From positions 1 to 64,000 of the forward strand of contig LLCB01000293.1 in the NCBI GenBank assembly GCA_001414345.1: 64,000 nt of DNA. The letters are read 5' to 3'. The notes under the pieces are model-generated. The model did not search any database. It saw only the letters and a list, made by a program, of their open reading frames with translations, and was not told where the DNA came from. The stretch's first letter is position 1; every line of letters starts with the position of its first letter. The translations under genes and the position numbers were made by a program. Shown here piece by piece: positions 38,701 through 50,144 of the stretch. This DNA is from Hymenoscyphus infarciens. Its lineage: Eukaryota > Ascomycota > Leotiomycetes > Helotiales > Helotiaceae.

Positions 38701-39969
38701 ACATATAGACTAGTATTTCTACTAGCTGTAATAAACAAATGGCATTTATATTAATATAATATTAAAAACGCATTTATATATACTAATATAGATAAAGATA
38801 TCTACGTTATACAACCTATAGGCTTTAAAGTAGATAATAAGGTTTATAAACTTAATAAGGCCTTATATAGGCTAAAACAATCGCCTAGGCTATAGTATAA
38901 ATATCTATTAGATATCTATTCTAAGCTAGGCTTTATAGTCTTACTATATGACCAAGGCATTTTTATTAATAGAATTACTAAAGTTATTATTATATACTAT
39001 ATAGATAACTTAATAATAACTAGACCTAATAAGAAAGACATAGATAATATTATATCTAATATAAGTAAGGTCCTAAAAATTCAGTATTTAGGCCTTATAA
39101 ACCAGTTCTTAGGAATGGAAATAAAGCATAATATTAGTAATCAAACACTTACTATAAATCAAAACAAATATCTAGCTAATATTAAGACTAAATTTAATAA
39201 AGATAAACTAACCCCTATATCTACACCTATAGAACTAGGCCTACACTTAGATAAAAACGAAGACCAAGCTACTAAAGACGATATTACTACCTATCAACAA
39301 GAAGTAGGGTCTTTAATATACCTAAGTACCAAAACTAGACCTGATATTACCTTTACAATTAATAAATATACTAGATTTATATCTAATCCTAGTATAGCTC
39401 ACTTTAGAGCTTTAGAAAGGATATGGAAATATCTAAATTATAAGCCTACTCTAGAACTATACTATAATACTATAGATAATAGACTAGACCTAAAAGCCTT
39501 TACCGATGCAGATTGGAGAGGTTATATTATAGGTCGAAAAAGCACTAGCGGCTATATCACATATATAAATAACTATATTATTAGCTAGAATACTATATTA
39601 CAGAAAACCGTTGCTATATCTAGCTATAAAGCCGAATATATGGCTTATAAAGAAGTAGTTAAAGAAGTACTCTACTTAAATAACCTAGTAGACTACTTTA
39701 ATAAACTCATAACTAATAATACTACTACTATACCTACTCTTCTAACTAATAGTAAATCAGCTCAGAAACTAGCTAATAATCCTAAGTTTCATAAGAGAAC
39801 AAAGCATATTAATATTACATATCACTTTATAAGAGATATAATAGATAGTGGTCAAATAACGCTAGTACATATTAGTACAAAAGACGATATAGCCGACAGC
39901 TTTACAAAAGGCTTAGATAAGACTAAGCATAACATATTTATTAAAAGTCTTAATCTTAAAGATAGCTAA
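35735..39969 (+). pseudogene. Cop-alpha copy 3 gag-pol polyprotein, lightly RIPed
   Basis: ATG at 35735; about 1,410 codons in the ancestral frame. Gag UBN2-like block about 35960-36250; degraded zinc knuckle YCTYYK (36376-36435, Cys/His changed to Tyr). Protease FILDTTATKHI (36769-36800) is followed by pre-integrase LYNRLGH (about 37197). Integrase residues are SSDLYSP (about 37396), a second site now Asn in FSINNSTK, and Glu in SLVERIN (about 37693). RT VQGFNQVLGIDYLETF lies at about 38631 and YIDNLIIT at 38998, with the second catalytic Asp lost. RNase H is seen in TRPDI, FTDADWRG (about 39500), KAEYMAY and DIADSFTKG. A 4-bp deletion near 36650 shifts the frame between gag and pol. Stops are TAG/TAA at Trp/Gln positions. 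From 39115 to 39969 only one stop (39586-39588) remains. Confidence 0.92.
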
Positions 39970-40032
39970 AAATATATATAATAATATAAGATAGATATAG
40001 TACTTAACGTATATATCTACCTTACAGGGGGA

Positions 40033-40541
40033 TATAATATATATAATAATATAAGATCAGCAAGTTAAGGATTTAAAGCATTTAAGTCCAAGATAATAAA
40101 ATTATTATAAATAATTTATAACTTAGGCTATAGGCTACCTAGGATCACGTGCTCAATCTTATATAGGCTTATTTAGTAAGCCTAATAAGTGTGTCATATG
40201 ACCGCGCGTCTATAACGTGTCAGGGGCGCTCTAGAGCAACGCGTCGATATGTGGACCTAAAACAAAGGATCCTTTGTTTTAGCTCTTTGTCCTAAAAGTA
40301 TAAAGAAATCGCCGGATCGGTATAAGTCCACCACCTTAGTGGATATTGCGTGCTACGGACCTAATTCCACACCTGGTTCCGCGCGCCAAGACTGCCAAGC
40401 CTTCGGTCTATATAAGGAGGCCTTTAGCACACCGAAAAGATGAAAATAAGGTGTACACACACACATACCCACACATTCATATATACATACAATTCATACA
40501 TATTCACTCCCTGACTGCTTCATCACGTGACCATTCTTACA
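40033..40541 (+). repeat. Cop-alpha copy 3 3' LTR
   Basis: 509 bp, starts TATAATATATATAATAATAT (TG to TA at the tip) directly after the polypurine tract and ends CCATTCTTACA. It is less mutated than the 5' LTR in its last 90 bp, where CACACACATA is retained. Confidence 0.93.
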
Positions 40542-40546
40542 ATTTT

Positions 40547-43003
40547 ATATATAAATAATATATTTTATAAGAAAGGCTAGACTAATAGGCTATATATTAG
40601 TAAGTATATAGAGATCGCTTTTAGATAATAAGAGTCTATTAATAACATAGTAATTATTAATAACATAAGTTGATTTAAGATTAAGAGAGCTCTAAGTTAA
40701 GTCTTAGATAATATTAATATTTAATTTAGTAATATAGTTAGAGATTACCTTTTAGATATTATTATATATTATTATATCGTATATAGTACTTATAACACAT
40801 ATATAGAAGACCTTAACGTCTTAAGTTTAGCTTATATATAGAATTCTACTATTCTCTTAAATGTCAGTATCTATATTAAAAGATAGGTTAAACTATTAGA
40901 GATAATATATATATTTCTATAAGTTAATTAATATACTACTAACAGTATAATTACTAAGAAAGACTATATACTTATCTATATACTTATTAAATTACTTAAT
41001 AATCTTCTTACACTTAGCTAAGCTATAGTCTAAAGAATAATAGCTAATACTAATATATAAAGTATAATAGATAATAAGTAGTAGTATCTATATTACTAGT
41101 ATTATAGTAAATATAACAATCTTCTTCTTATAAAGAATAACTAATTTAGTAAGGATATAGAGCTATATATAGATCTTAGGTATACTAAGACATAAGCTAG
41201 CTAACTAACTATATATATTATCTTTATCTAGTATTATATATAGCAGTTACTTCTTAGTAGTAATAGTACTATTATAGCTAGCTTTGAGAATATTATATAA
41301 AAGATTAGTAAAAGCCTTCTACTAAGGTAGACTACTAGCAAGGAACTTATTATTATAAAACTTAAAGCTAAGCTATATAAAAAGAAGAACGAGTATATAA
41401 TAATACTTCTAATTCTAACTAATATACTTATTTTTAAATAGAAATATAAGTTCTTTAATATAAATAAGAGAGACATTATTATAAATCTTCTATTCTTCGT
41501 TAATAAAAGTATACTTAAGAATCTAGATATATTTGTTTATAATAGACTATCTAATAACCTTATTTAGCTTACTAGAGTTAGTAGATATATATGTTTATTA
41601 AATTATAATTAGACAGAAAATAGCGTAGAGATATAAGCCTTAGTTCTTAGTACTAGTAACGTTCTTATTATTAAGCTATTTATAACTTATCTAAGATATA
41701 AGATATAAGATAGTAGCTAGATTATTATTATTTAGAGTAAAAGAGTTAGTTACTCTATTAATATCTTAAGTTAATAAATTTACCTCTAACTAGAGCTTAT
41801 CTCTAACTAAGAATATCTCTATATAGCTATTCTAATCTAAGACTAAATTAAAGAGAGCTAATATAGTTATATAGTAGTTAGTCTTATAGCTAGTCTATTT
41901 AATAGATAAAGATAGACTTATAAGAAAGTTTTTAATAAAATAAGCTTTATTAATATAAACCTCTTACTATTTACTATATAAGAAAAAGCTTATATTAAGA
42001 TCCTAGTAGTTAAAGGCTTTAACAACGTTCTCTTTATCTCAACTCTTCGTATACTATACTTTCTTTAACTTCGCTAGTCTATAGCGTGTCGCGTAAGTCT
42101 ATAGAGAGATAATAACAATTATATAGTCGTTTTCTAATAAAGTAGTATTAAATATTAGATAGTCCTTTATAAGTACTATAATTCTAGAAACATAGAATAA
42201 GATACTAAAATTAGTTATACGTCTATCTCTATAGTATATATATATAGTAAACTTAGGAGCTATACGTATAATTGTCGCTGCCTATGTTAATATTATATTA
42301 GTAGAGTAAAGAATTAGACGTAGTTTCTATTTATAAATGTATTTAGGCTTAGGTAAGTAGTTAACCAAGACCCTAGAGTTAGCTTACTAATTGATTTCCT
42401 CGTATTATTACTTCTACTATTACTTAAGATATAAGTATACTATATATTTGTTCTTACGAATTTTATAGCTCTATTCTTATTAGTATTCGACTATTATTAT
42501 AAGAGAGCCTTTTATAAATCTTAAGTATAACGCTAATTATAGTATAAGTCTTTTCTAATCTAGTAGCGTCGTATAATAGTATACCGCGTATTAAGCTACT
42601 AAACGAGTTAAGAATATAAAAGGATTAGAAGATAGTAGTAACTTACTAAGTAGACAAAAGTTACGAAATAGATATACTAGAGAAGTAAGAGGCCTAAGAG
42701 TCGAGATTATAATATTTATATATATTATAATAATCGCCTAGCTAGTAATCTATATTATTAAGTAGTTAGTTTAAATTATTAAACTTATTAATAGTAGTAG
42801 TGTCTATAAGAGGTAGAGGCATAGTAACCTTATATAAGAAGTTTTTCAATACTAAATCCTATACTATTTATATAATATTATACTTATTAGTAGTAGCTTT
42901 TAGATCTAGTAGTAGTTAGAATCTTAGATCTTTTAAGACAAACTCGCTATTATATATACCGCTAATCTTAAGAGCAAGCATATACTCTAGTAACTATAGA
43001 ATA
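40547..43003 (-). pseudogene. SNF2-like helicase pseudogene in B2 cargo (ATPase motifs)
   Basis: The minus-strand frame from 43003 downward is nearly free of indels. Motif I is RGILLYDATRLEKTYTIISV (42530-42592); GLGKT has become RLEKT by two G-to-A changes (42548-42562). Next comes YIIVISLQTYATRYRLA, like the SNF2 motif Ib region. Motif II (DEAH) reads INKAYFIKNFLISLSL (around 41910-41955), with Asp to Asn, Glu to Lys and His to Tyr. Then YYITILALFNLVLD sits at the motif III position ('L-TATPL-N'). SNF2 proteins are ATP-driven DNA translocases. Copy 3 interrupts the frame at 40546; B3 interrupts upstream. The helicase C domain was not confirmed. The assignment rests on motif order rather than a search. 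Confidence 0.62.
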
Positions 43004-44918
43004 CGTATATACTCACTCGCTTTTACTTAAACCTAGTTCAAATCAGTATTGAATCGATTTCAATAGGTTCGGAATAGGTTTTAAATAGGTTTGGAATAGG
43101 TTCTGAATAGGTTTGGAATAGGTTCTGAATAGGTTTGGAATAGGTTTTGAATAGGTTCTGAACCTCTCTGAATAGGTTCTAAACCTATTCCGAATTGTTG
43201 AAACGTTCGGAGCTATAGCTAGACTATAGTTCAGAGAGGTTCCGAACCTATTTAGAACTTATTCAGAACCTATTCAGAATCTATTTAGAACTTATTCAGA
43301 GAGGTTCTGAACCTATTCTAAATTATAGAAACGTTTAGAGCTATTACTAGACTATAGTTCAGAGAGGTTCTGAACCTATTTAGAAAGGTTCTAAACCTAT
43401 TTAGAAAGGTTCTGAACCTATTTAGAAAGGTTCTGAACCTATTTAGAAAGGTTCTGAACCTATTCCGAACCTATTCCGAACCTATTCTGAACCTATTCTG
43501 AGTAGTTCTAAGTAGCTTAAGCTATTCTATTATAACTAATATTAGCTTTAGTATATACTAGCTATATCTTAGTAGTATATTAATACCTAAAAAGTACTTA
43601 GAAGAAAAAATAAAAAGTCTAGAGAGAGTGGTTTTTTTTAAAGGCGATTTAAGCGACTTTTTATATATTAACTTTAATTGATAAGTATATATTAATAATC
43701 CTTAGAATTAGGGCTATAAGTATATAAAAAATAAAAGTCACGTGACTAAAGTGGGTCATATGGTGGGGCGTGGCTTTTGTACTAGGGTCGCTCTTGCCGA
43801 ACACGGTGCGCTACGTATAACTAGCTACGTAGTGGGCTTGGCGTACACACAGGCCACCCCTACCTTCGACTTCAACTTTGACTTCAACGACTTCGATACT
43901 TCAACACTTCGACACTTTACTTCGACGACGACGACGACAACAATAACTATCTATTGCTATTACATCGCATTCCCTACTCGGCATCGGCATCGGGCCTCTT
44001 ATCGGCATCGTAATCCAGGTCGTATTCGTCGTATTCGCTACCCCGGTCAATTCCACGTCGTCGAACAACAACAACATACCTCTTCTTTTTCGACGATTTA
44101 GGCACATTTCACGGTCGGACTTTCAGCAGATCGAATAAGAAGCCCTGAATTGGTTACCTAGCAAATCAGAAGCATCGGATTTATCATCTACGTCATCGCT
44201 GTCGCTATCGCTTTTATAGTACGTACTATTTCCACCCTTACTTCCTGAACTGACGTACATGCCTTATAGTTTCCGACCGACCAACCAACCAATCACATCG
44301 AGGCATACATACAGGGATAACGTCATTTAGGTCGGTGGAACATTCGGTAGAATAATCGGTAGAATTGGTGGAATCGGTGGAATTAGTGGAATTAGTGGAA
44401 TTAGTGGAATTAGTAGAAGCAGGACCTAGACATTCAGGCATGTTACATAAGAGTAGTATAGCCACGTAATACACACCTTTTCACGTGATTTCAAATTCAA
44501 GTCCTTTTTCAAGCTCTTTTAATTCTTTTTCGATACTAGCTTAAAACTAGCTTAAAACTAGTTCTAAGCTAGTTCTACTGGTTCTAAACTGGTTCCGAAC
44601 TAGTTCCAAACTGGTTCCGAACTAGTTCCAAACTAGTTCGGAACTAAAGTCGACTCTAAATCAAATACGTTCAAGGTGTTACAGATGAAGAAACTAATTT
44701 AGCTCTGGTTCTAAACTAATTTAGCTCTAGTTCTAAACTAGTTCCGAACTGGCTCTAAACTAGTTCTAAACTGGTTCTAAACTAGTTCTGAGCCGCTTAG
44801 AACATAATCCGATCCTAGGTCAACCTTGATTCGAATCAGAGCCGAATCGGAGTCGAACCGGAGTCAAATCGGAGTCGAACCGGAGTTGAGTAAATAGCGG
44901 TTCAGCAGTACAGTATAG
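43004..44918 (+). mobile_element. B3: complete, well-preserved family B element
   Basis: TA at 43002-43003 and 44919-44920; ends CGTATATACTCACTCGC and, at the right, CAGTATAG. 1915 bp. Left arm: GGTTCGGAATAGG units (43070-43200) and AGAGAGGTTCTGAACC arrays (43230-43500). Core: poly-T at about 43630, CACGTG (43739-43744), ACTTCGAC-rich block (43866-43935), GACC run (about 44275-44290), decayed CRE (about 44318), nine-base GGAATTAGT repeats (about 44336-44415), CACGTG (44482-44487). Right arm: ACTAGTTCCGAACTGG array (44530-44780) and CCGGAGTCGAA units (44830-44890). It splits the SNF2-like pseudogene. Confidence 0.9.
43739..44487. other. Shared A/B core, bracketed by two CACGTG palindromes
   Basis: This roughly 750-bp block is common to families A and B although their arms are unrelated. 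The same pair of TCACGTGA-type boxes bounds it in the better copies (for example 61432-61437 at one edge of A6 and 50100-50105 in B4). Inside are three length-variable simple repeats: ACTTCG/CGACGA, GACC-type tetranucleotides and nine-base GGAATTGGT units. Short frames through the repeats are not conserved between copies, so I do not call a gene here. Confidence 0.7.
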
Positions 44919-44920
44919 TA

Positions 44921-47470
44921 GAATCTATTAAGTCGTCTATGTTCTTAGTAGCTAATATCTTCTTAAGTAGAGATAATACCTTATTCTATTCTTTTTCTAT
45001 ATCTTAAAAAGGATTATCTTCACTCTTATTCTTATCTCTATTTCTATTCTTAACTACGTTATCTACTAGTAATTATAAGGGTTTAAGAGAAGGCTTCAAC
45101 ACCTCTATCTCTAACTTACTCTTACTACGCTTTAATAGTAATTCTAATAATAATATATCTACTTCAATAGCCACTTCTAAGATAGTTTATATATAAGGTT
45201 TCTTTAGAGTAACTAGTAAGAGCGAATTAATAAACTATATACTAAAAGAGTCTTTTAAGTAGTCAAGTACCTTACTTACTAGGATAATTATTCTTTAAAT
45301 AATATACTATAAGCGTTTATCTATCTCTAACTATAATAATTAAGTCTTAAAGAAAACACTCTCTTAATAGCGAATGTTTTTCTTATATAGTAAGTATAAT
45401 ATATACGTTATCTAATCAATCTCTTTCTAGCTCTTAGTATTTAGGTTTTTTATAGTATAGGTATATGCTCTATAAGCTTCACTAGCTATAAACCGCTATT
45501 AAATAGCCTTTAACGTACAATCTTAGGCCTTTTCAAACGTTTTACTCTTCTTTTCTCTACTACCTATTATCTTATTATATAATAGACATAGCTTAATATA
45601 GTAGCGATAATATAGCTTCTAGATTAGTATAAATATTAGACTCTCTATCTATTTATCTAGTACTTTCTTAGAATTTAATCTAAGCTACTTTATATAATAA
45701 AGACTATTATAGGTAGCTAAGCGATCTTATACTAGGTAGCTAGTTATATAATTAACCCTGTCTTCCGCTAGCGTAGTAATCTCGTAGAATATAGCTAAAC
45801 TGTTTCTAAGGGTTACCTTACGCTTAAGTACGTTTTAGAGTAGTAACTATAGCTTTGGTTTTAGCTTTAGAGAAAGCGCGGTCTTAGGTAATATAATCTA
45901 TGAATAAAGTTAGTATAATAGTAGAGTTGAATTAAGGAAGGCTTCTATATATTATAGGTTATATAAGTAAAATATTATAGATTAGATTAGAGTAGAGTAG
46001 GAAAATTAATACTTAGGAATATTTAATCTAGATATAGGCTAGTTAGCTTTATCTTTATTTATAGAGCTATTTACTTACGCTAGCGGTTATTTCTCTAGAA
46101 TATAAAGTATTAGTAAATAGTAATTAATCTTATTTCTCTAAGTACTAAAGTTTACATGTCTACTTAGAGCTTATTATATGATAAAGTTATATTATATAGA
46201 TTAGGTTATACTAGTTATTTCGTTTAAGATCTACGTTTTTATAATAGTAGTATAATATTAGAAGCCTTATACCTTCGTTGTAGCCTTATATAACCTAGAA
46301 GGTAGCGACGAAGGCTTCTACTACGTAACCTGCTATATAGTTTAAGTTCCGTCGAACTCTAACTCGATTCATCTACTCTACACTTCCGAAATTCCAGCGT
46401 AACCTCCCGCCTTATATACTAGGGCGCCGACTCGTGGTATAGTATAACCTTATATATATACTTAGTTATAATACTAATATATAAAAGTAGGCCTAATTAG
46501 CTATATCTACGAAAGCGACTAAGCGCTTATCTATATTAGGAGAAACGTTGAAGGTACGTTTTTAATAATATTATATTATTAATATTATTAATTATATCTT
46601 CTTTAGACACTTTAGCTATGTTACCTAATATATACTTATCGTTTAGCAGCACTTCTACTATGCCTTTAATATTAAAGAAACGTAGTAGACTAAGTATAGA
46701 CTCTGCTAATCCTAACCTACCCTTTTTAAAGTAATATCTACGGTAATCTACCCCTTTTATAGCTAAAGCTAAGAAGTATAAATCAAAGAACAGCTTATAT
46801 AATCGTACTAATAAACTTAATAGTAGCTGTTAAAAGAATATTGTCTTTAAGGTATTCTCTAATAATCCTAAGTCTTCTACTAGTATATATATTACTTTTA
46901 CTCTTATTAAAGGTATATATTAATTGATATTCAGTAACCTATAAAGCGTATTTAATCTATAGATCCTCGAATTAGCACATAAATAGAGGATAAGCTATCT
47001 AAAACCTAAACTATATATACTACTCACTTATTTACTCTTTAACATCTAATAAAGCCTTCTATAGGTATCTCGTAAGACTTAAGCATAGCATTCCTAACTA
47101 TAGTATTCCTAACTATAATCTTAACTATAATCTCAACTATAATCCTAAGGCTCTATACGTAAGACAGCATTCTAGAATACCTCTTAAAACACGCTATCTT
47201 AAGACTCTTAGCCTTTAAAGGCCTTATCGTAATCTCGAAGTAACTCGTATACTTTATAGTCCTCTAAATCGTTTCTAATAAGCCTAGAAGATAATACACC
47301 TTCTATAACTACTCTAATATAACTAGGCCTAGTTAAGGCTCTCTCTACCCGAGTTTCGTATATAGCTACTTTAGGAGATAGTTTATAACGCTATACTACG
47401 AACTCTCGTCTACCTCTTTTATTACTAATACTACGTCTATCCCCTCTTTATTAGACATCGCTACTAGTAA
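44921..47470 (-). pseudogene. SNF2-like gene, N-terminal region in B2 cargo
   Basis: The minus-strand frame continues upstream of B3: ILATKNIDDLIDS joins across the TA duplication to the frame at 43003. Further up it reads KKNIRYQESVFF-like sequence (about 45340-45380), LFFDLYFLALAIKGVDYRRYY (in two pieces, about 46740-46795), and VAIYETRVERALTRPSYIRV (about 47290-47350). The last has very few stops. The region gives roughly 800 codons ahead of motif I. No known domain is recognised in it. Start codon not identified; the beginning is probably near 47470, just upstream of a divergent plus-strand frame. Confidence 0.5.
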
Positions 47471-47639
47471 CCTAGCGCTATATGTCTATATCTAATAGTC
47501 CTTATATCTCTAACTCTTATCTACCTACTATCTAGACTAGACTGAAATTATCGTATTCTTGTCTCTCTGAAGTATATCTTTGTAAGGCTGACGTACGTGT
47601 TATACTAGCATCTACCTATATTACTATTATATTTATAGA
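47471..47639. promoter_or_regulatory. Possible divergent promoter region in B2 cargo
   Basis: About 170 bp separates the presumed 5' ends of the minus-strand SNF2-like gene and the plus-strand gene at 47650. It is less AT-rich than its surroundings. No specific motif is assigned; the role is inferred from the head-to-head layout. Confidence 0.25.
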
Positions 47640-47649
47640 GCCTAGTGCT

Positions 47650-48672
47650 ATGTTAAGAAAGCCTTCTACTAATGCCTCTATAAGCGAGGCTACACTGGTT
47701 ATTAAGTATACTGTTTCTAAAAAGGAGATATATAAGTATTTAGAAATAGCTAATAGATAGTATTATATTGTCTTTCTAGAGAGTCTTAATATTAGTTAGC
47801 CTAGTTTATTAGTATATAGCTATCTTAAAGCTAAGCACTCTCTTATACTTATTACTATATATAAGATATCGTGAGATAAGAAAAATTAGAAATATTATAC
47901 TCTTAAAAGATATACTTAATTTATAACGAATTACGTTTAAGATACTAAGCTATAAACTAATAATATTAATAGACTATAGAGTTACCTAATCCTTGACTTT
48001 AATAATACTATATTTAAAAGTGTCTATTATATACTTAAGCGCGTTTATAAGCCTTATTAGTTATCTTTTATATTCTATTTTATATCTCTATACATCTAGT
48101 TTACTAAGGTAGATAAGCTAGATAAGAACGGAGCTACGAAGCTTAGAATAAAGTACCTTAAATATAAGTCGTAGATTAATAAAGCCTTCTTTATACTAAT
48201 AAAAGTAGTTCTTACTCTTATATTATTAACTTATTCATATCTTAATAACTTACGTGCTTATAGAATCGAAGTCCTACTTAATACTCTAGCTTATATATTA
48301 TTAGTCTTTAATAGTCTATATATATTCGTCGAGTATATAGAACTTAGACTAAATAATATCCTACTACGTAAGTTTCTTTTAGCTAGGCGCTGAGGAAAAG
48401 ATAAGTCTTTTATTAACTCTAATACTAATAGCGACCTAGAAAGCTTAAGTAACTTATCTGACTTATCTAATAAGGATAGAGGTAACGAGTTTACCACTAT
48501 TCGTAGTAGTAGTCATAGTTATTAAGAGGAGGATAAGAAAGACTTTAATAGACCTACTACCTTTTCTAACTTTAATAAAGATAATAATATCCCTACTAAT
48601 TAAGCTGTTAGCTTATGGTTTTCTCTTTCTTTTCGTTTATACTATATTTAGAGTGTTACTTTTTACTCTCGC
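47650..48672 (+). pseudogene. Unrecognised plus-strand gene in B2 cargo, about 340 codons
   Basis: ATG at 47650. One frame runs to about 48672 with no frameshift; all of its 15 or so internal stops are TAG, TAA or TGA of the kind RIP makes. It reads STNASISEATLVIKYTVSKK at the start, then DFNNTIFKSVYYILKRVYKP in the middle (about 48000). The C-terminal part is acidic and Ser-rich (SNTNSDLESLSNLSDLSNKD, about 48420-48480), then DKKDFNRPTTFSNFNKDN. Many Leu codons may derive from Pro. There is no recognised domain. It is transcribed divergently from the SNF2-like gene. It keeps more GC than the rest of the cargo. Confidence 0.5.
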
Positions 48673-48689
48673 TAATAATCTCGCTATTG

Positions 48690-48920
48690 TTGTAGGTATT
48701 ATTGTAGATGTGAATATAGATGTAGATGTTATTATAGATGTAGATATAGATATGGATATAGATGTTATTATAGATGTTGTTATAAATATAGATGTGGATA
48801 TAGATGTAGATGTGGATATAGGTGTTGTTATAGATATTATTATAGATATTATTATATATGTTATTATAGATATAGCTATAGATGTTACTATAGATGTTGC
48901 TATAGATGTTGCTATAGCAT
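48690..48920 (+). repeat. Hexanucleotide repeat GATGTA/GATATA
   Basis: A run of GATGTAGATATA-like hexamers interrupted by GTTATTATA. It gives an artificial (D-I/V)n open frame of 100 codons, which I do not call as a gene. It follows the plus-strand pseudogene. Confidence 0.85.
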
Positions 48921-49229
48921 TTTTAGAGTTCGGTTATAGTAGTGTAATAAAGTAGACCGCTTATACATAGTGGGGGTTTTATACTTATTAATACCTAGTT
49001 ATTTTTAAATATATAAACAATAGTAGTATTATCATTTATATATAGTTTATACTATATATTACTATTAGTAGAAGGCTTTATTTAGTTTAGTAGTACCTTA
49101 GCTCTTAGATATTAATATAATACTAAAGCTATATAAGTATGTTAGTATATTATATCTAAAGTAGTAAGCTTAGAAGTATAATTAACTTATAATAGAATTA
49201 TAACCTTTCTAATAACTCTAAACTTTTTA
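48921..49229. other. B2 cargo edge without features
   Basis: AT-rich sequence between the hexamer repeat and the right arm of B2. No coding frame, repeat or motif was seen apart from a short TAGTAGGGGG-like purine run near 48970. Confidence 0.5.
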
Positions 49230-49655
49230 ACGATTTAAAGTAGGTTTAGAACCTCTCTAAATAGGATCGGAACCTTAGAATCTCTCTAAACTATAGTCTA
49301 ACAATAGCTCTAAACGTTTTAACGATTTAGAATAGGTTTAGAATCTTAGAACCTCTCTAAATATAATTAGAACCTCTTTAAATAGGATCTAAACCTTAGA
49401 ATCTCTCTAAACTATAGTCTAACGATAGCTCTAAACGTTTTAGCAATTTAGAATAGGTTTAGAACCTTAGAACCTTTCTAAATATAATCAGAACCTCTCT
49501 AAATAGGTTCTAAACCTTAGAACCTCTCTAAATATGATTAGAACCTCTCTAAATAGGATCTAAACCTTAGAGTCTCTCTGAACTATAGTCTAACAATAGC
49601 TCTGATTAATTTAACGATTCTGAATAGGATCGGAACCTTAGAACCTTTCTAAATA
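49230..49655. repeat. B2 right arm, first part
   Basis: Tandem array of GAACCTCTCTAAATAGGATC and CTATAGTCTAACAATAGC units of the family B right arm. It is interrupted at TA (49654-49655) by B4 and resumes at 51316-51511 down to the B2 end. Confidence 0.85.
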
Positions 49656-50144
49656 CTATACTGCCGAACCGCTATTCGCTTAACACTAATTCGACTCCGA
49701 TTCGACTCCGATTCGACTCCGATTCGACTCCGATTCGACTCCGATTCGACTCCGATTTGAATTAAGGTTGACCTAGGGTCGGATTAGTATCAGAGTAGTT
49801 CTATTAGTTCGGAACCGATTCGGAACCGATTTAGAACCGGTTCGGAACCGGTTCAGAAAGGTTCCACTAGTTCAGAGCTGGTTCAGAACCGATTTAGAGC
49901 TAGGTCTGAAAGAGAGCCAAATCAGTTTCTTAATCTATAACACCTTGAACGCATCTGATCCAGAGTCGACTTTGTATGAATAGTTCCGAACTAGTTCGGA
50001 ACTGGTTTAGAACAAGGTCAGAGCTAGTTTTAGGCTAGTACTGAAAAAGAATTAAGAATAAAAGAGCTTGAAAAAGAGCTTGAAAAAAGGACTTGAAATC
50101 ACGTGACCAGGTGTATATTACGTGGCTACAATACTCTTACGTAA

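Larger units (their letters stand above)
35218..40541 (+). mobile_element. Cop-alpha copy 3: complete, youngest Ty1/copia retrotransposon
   Basis: 5324 bp with duplication ATTTT at 35213-35217 and 40542-40546. Both LTRs are 509 bp and differ at about two dozen sites, nearly all transitions. Internal order is gag, protease, integrase, RT, RNase H in one ancestral frame, ending at a TAA (39967-39969), then a purine-rich tract AGGGGGA (40026-40032) just before the 3' LTR. It lies inside the B2 cargo. It keeps far more CpA and CpG than copies 2 and 4, so it inserted late and was RIPed lightly. Confidence 0.95.

Noticed and set aside
43742..43850. Pol III promoter or SINE-like RNA gene in the core
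   Set aside because: No A-box/B-box pair fits, and no tRNA- or 5S-like fold was apparent.
43742..44107. Overlapping open frames of 68-119 codons on both strands of the B3 core
   Set aside because: They read through ACTTCG/CGACGA simple repeats, exist on both strands at once and are not kept in sister cores; best explained by high GC and low stop density.
44238..44474. Frame encoding (NST)n in B3
   Set aside because: It is a translation of the nine-base GGAATTAGT repeat.
48653..48955. 100-codon open frame rich in Asp, Ile and Val
   Set aside because: It only translates the GATGTA/GATATA hexamer repeat.
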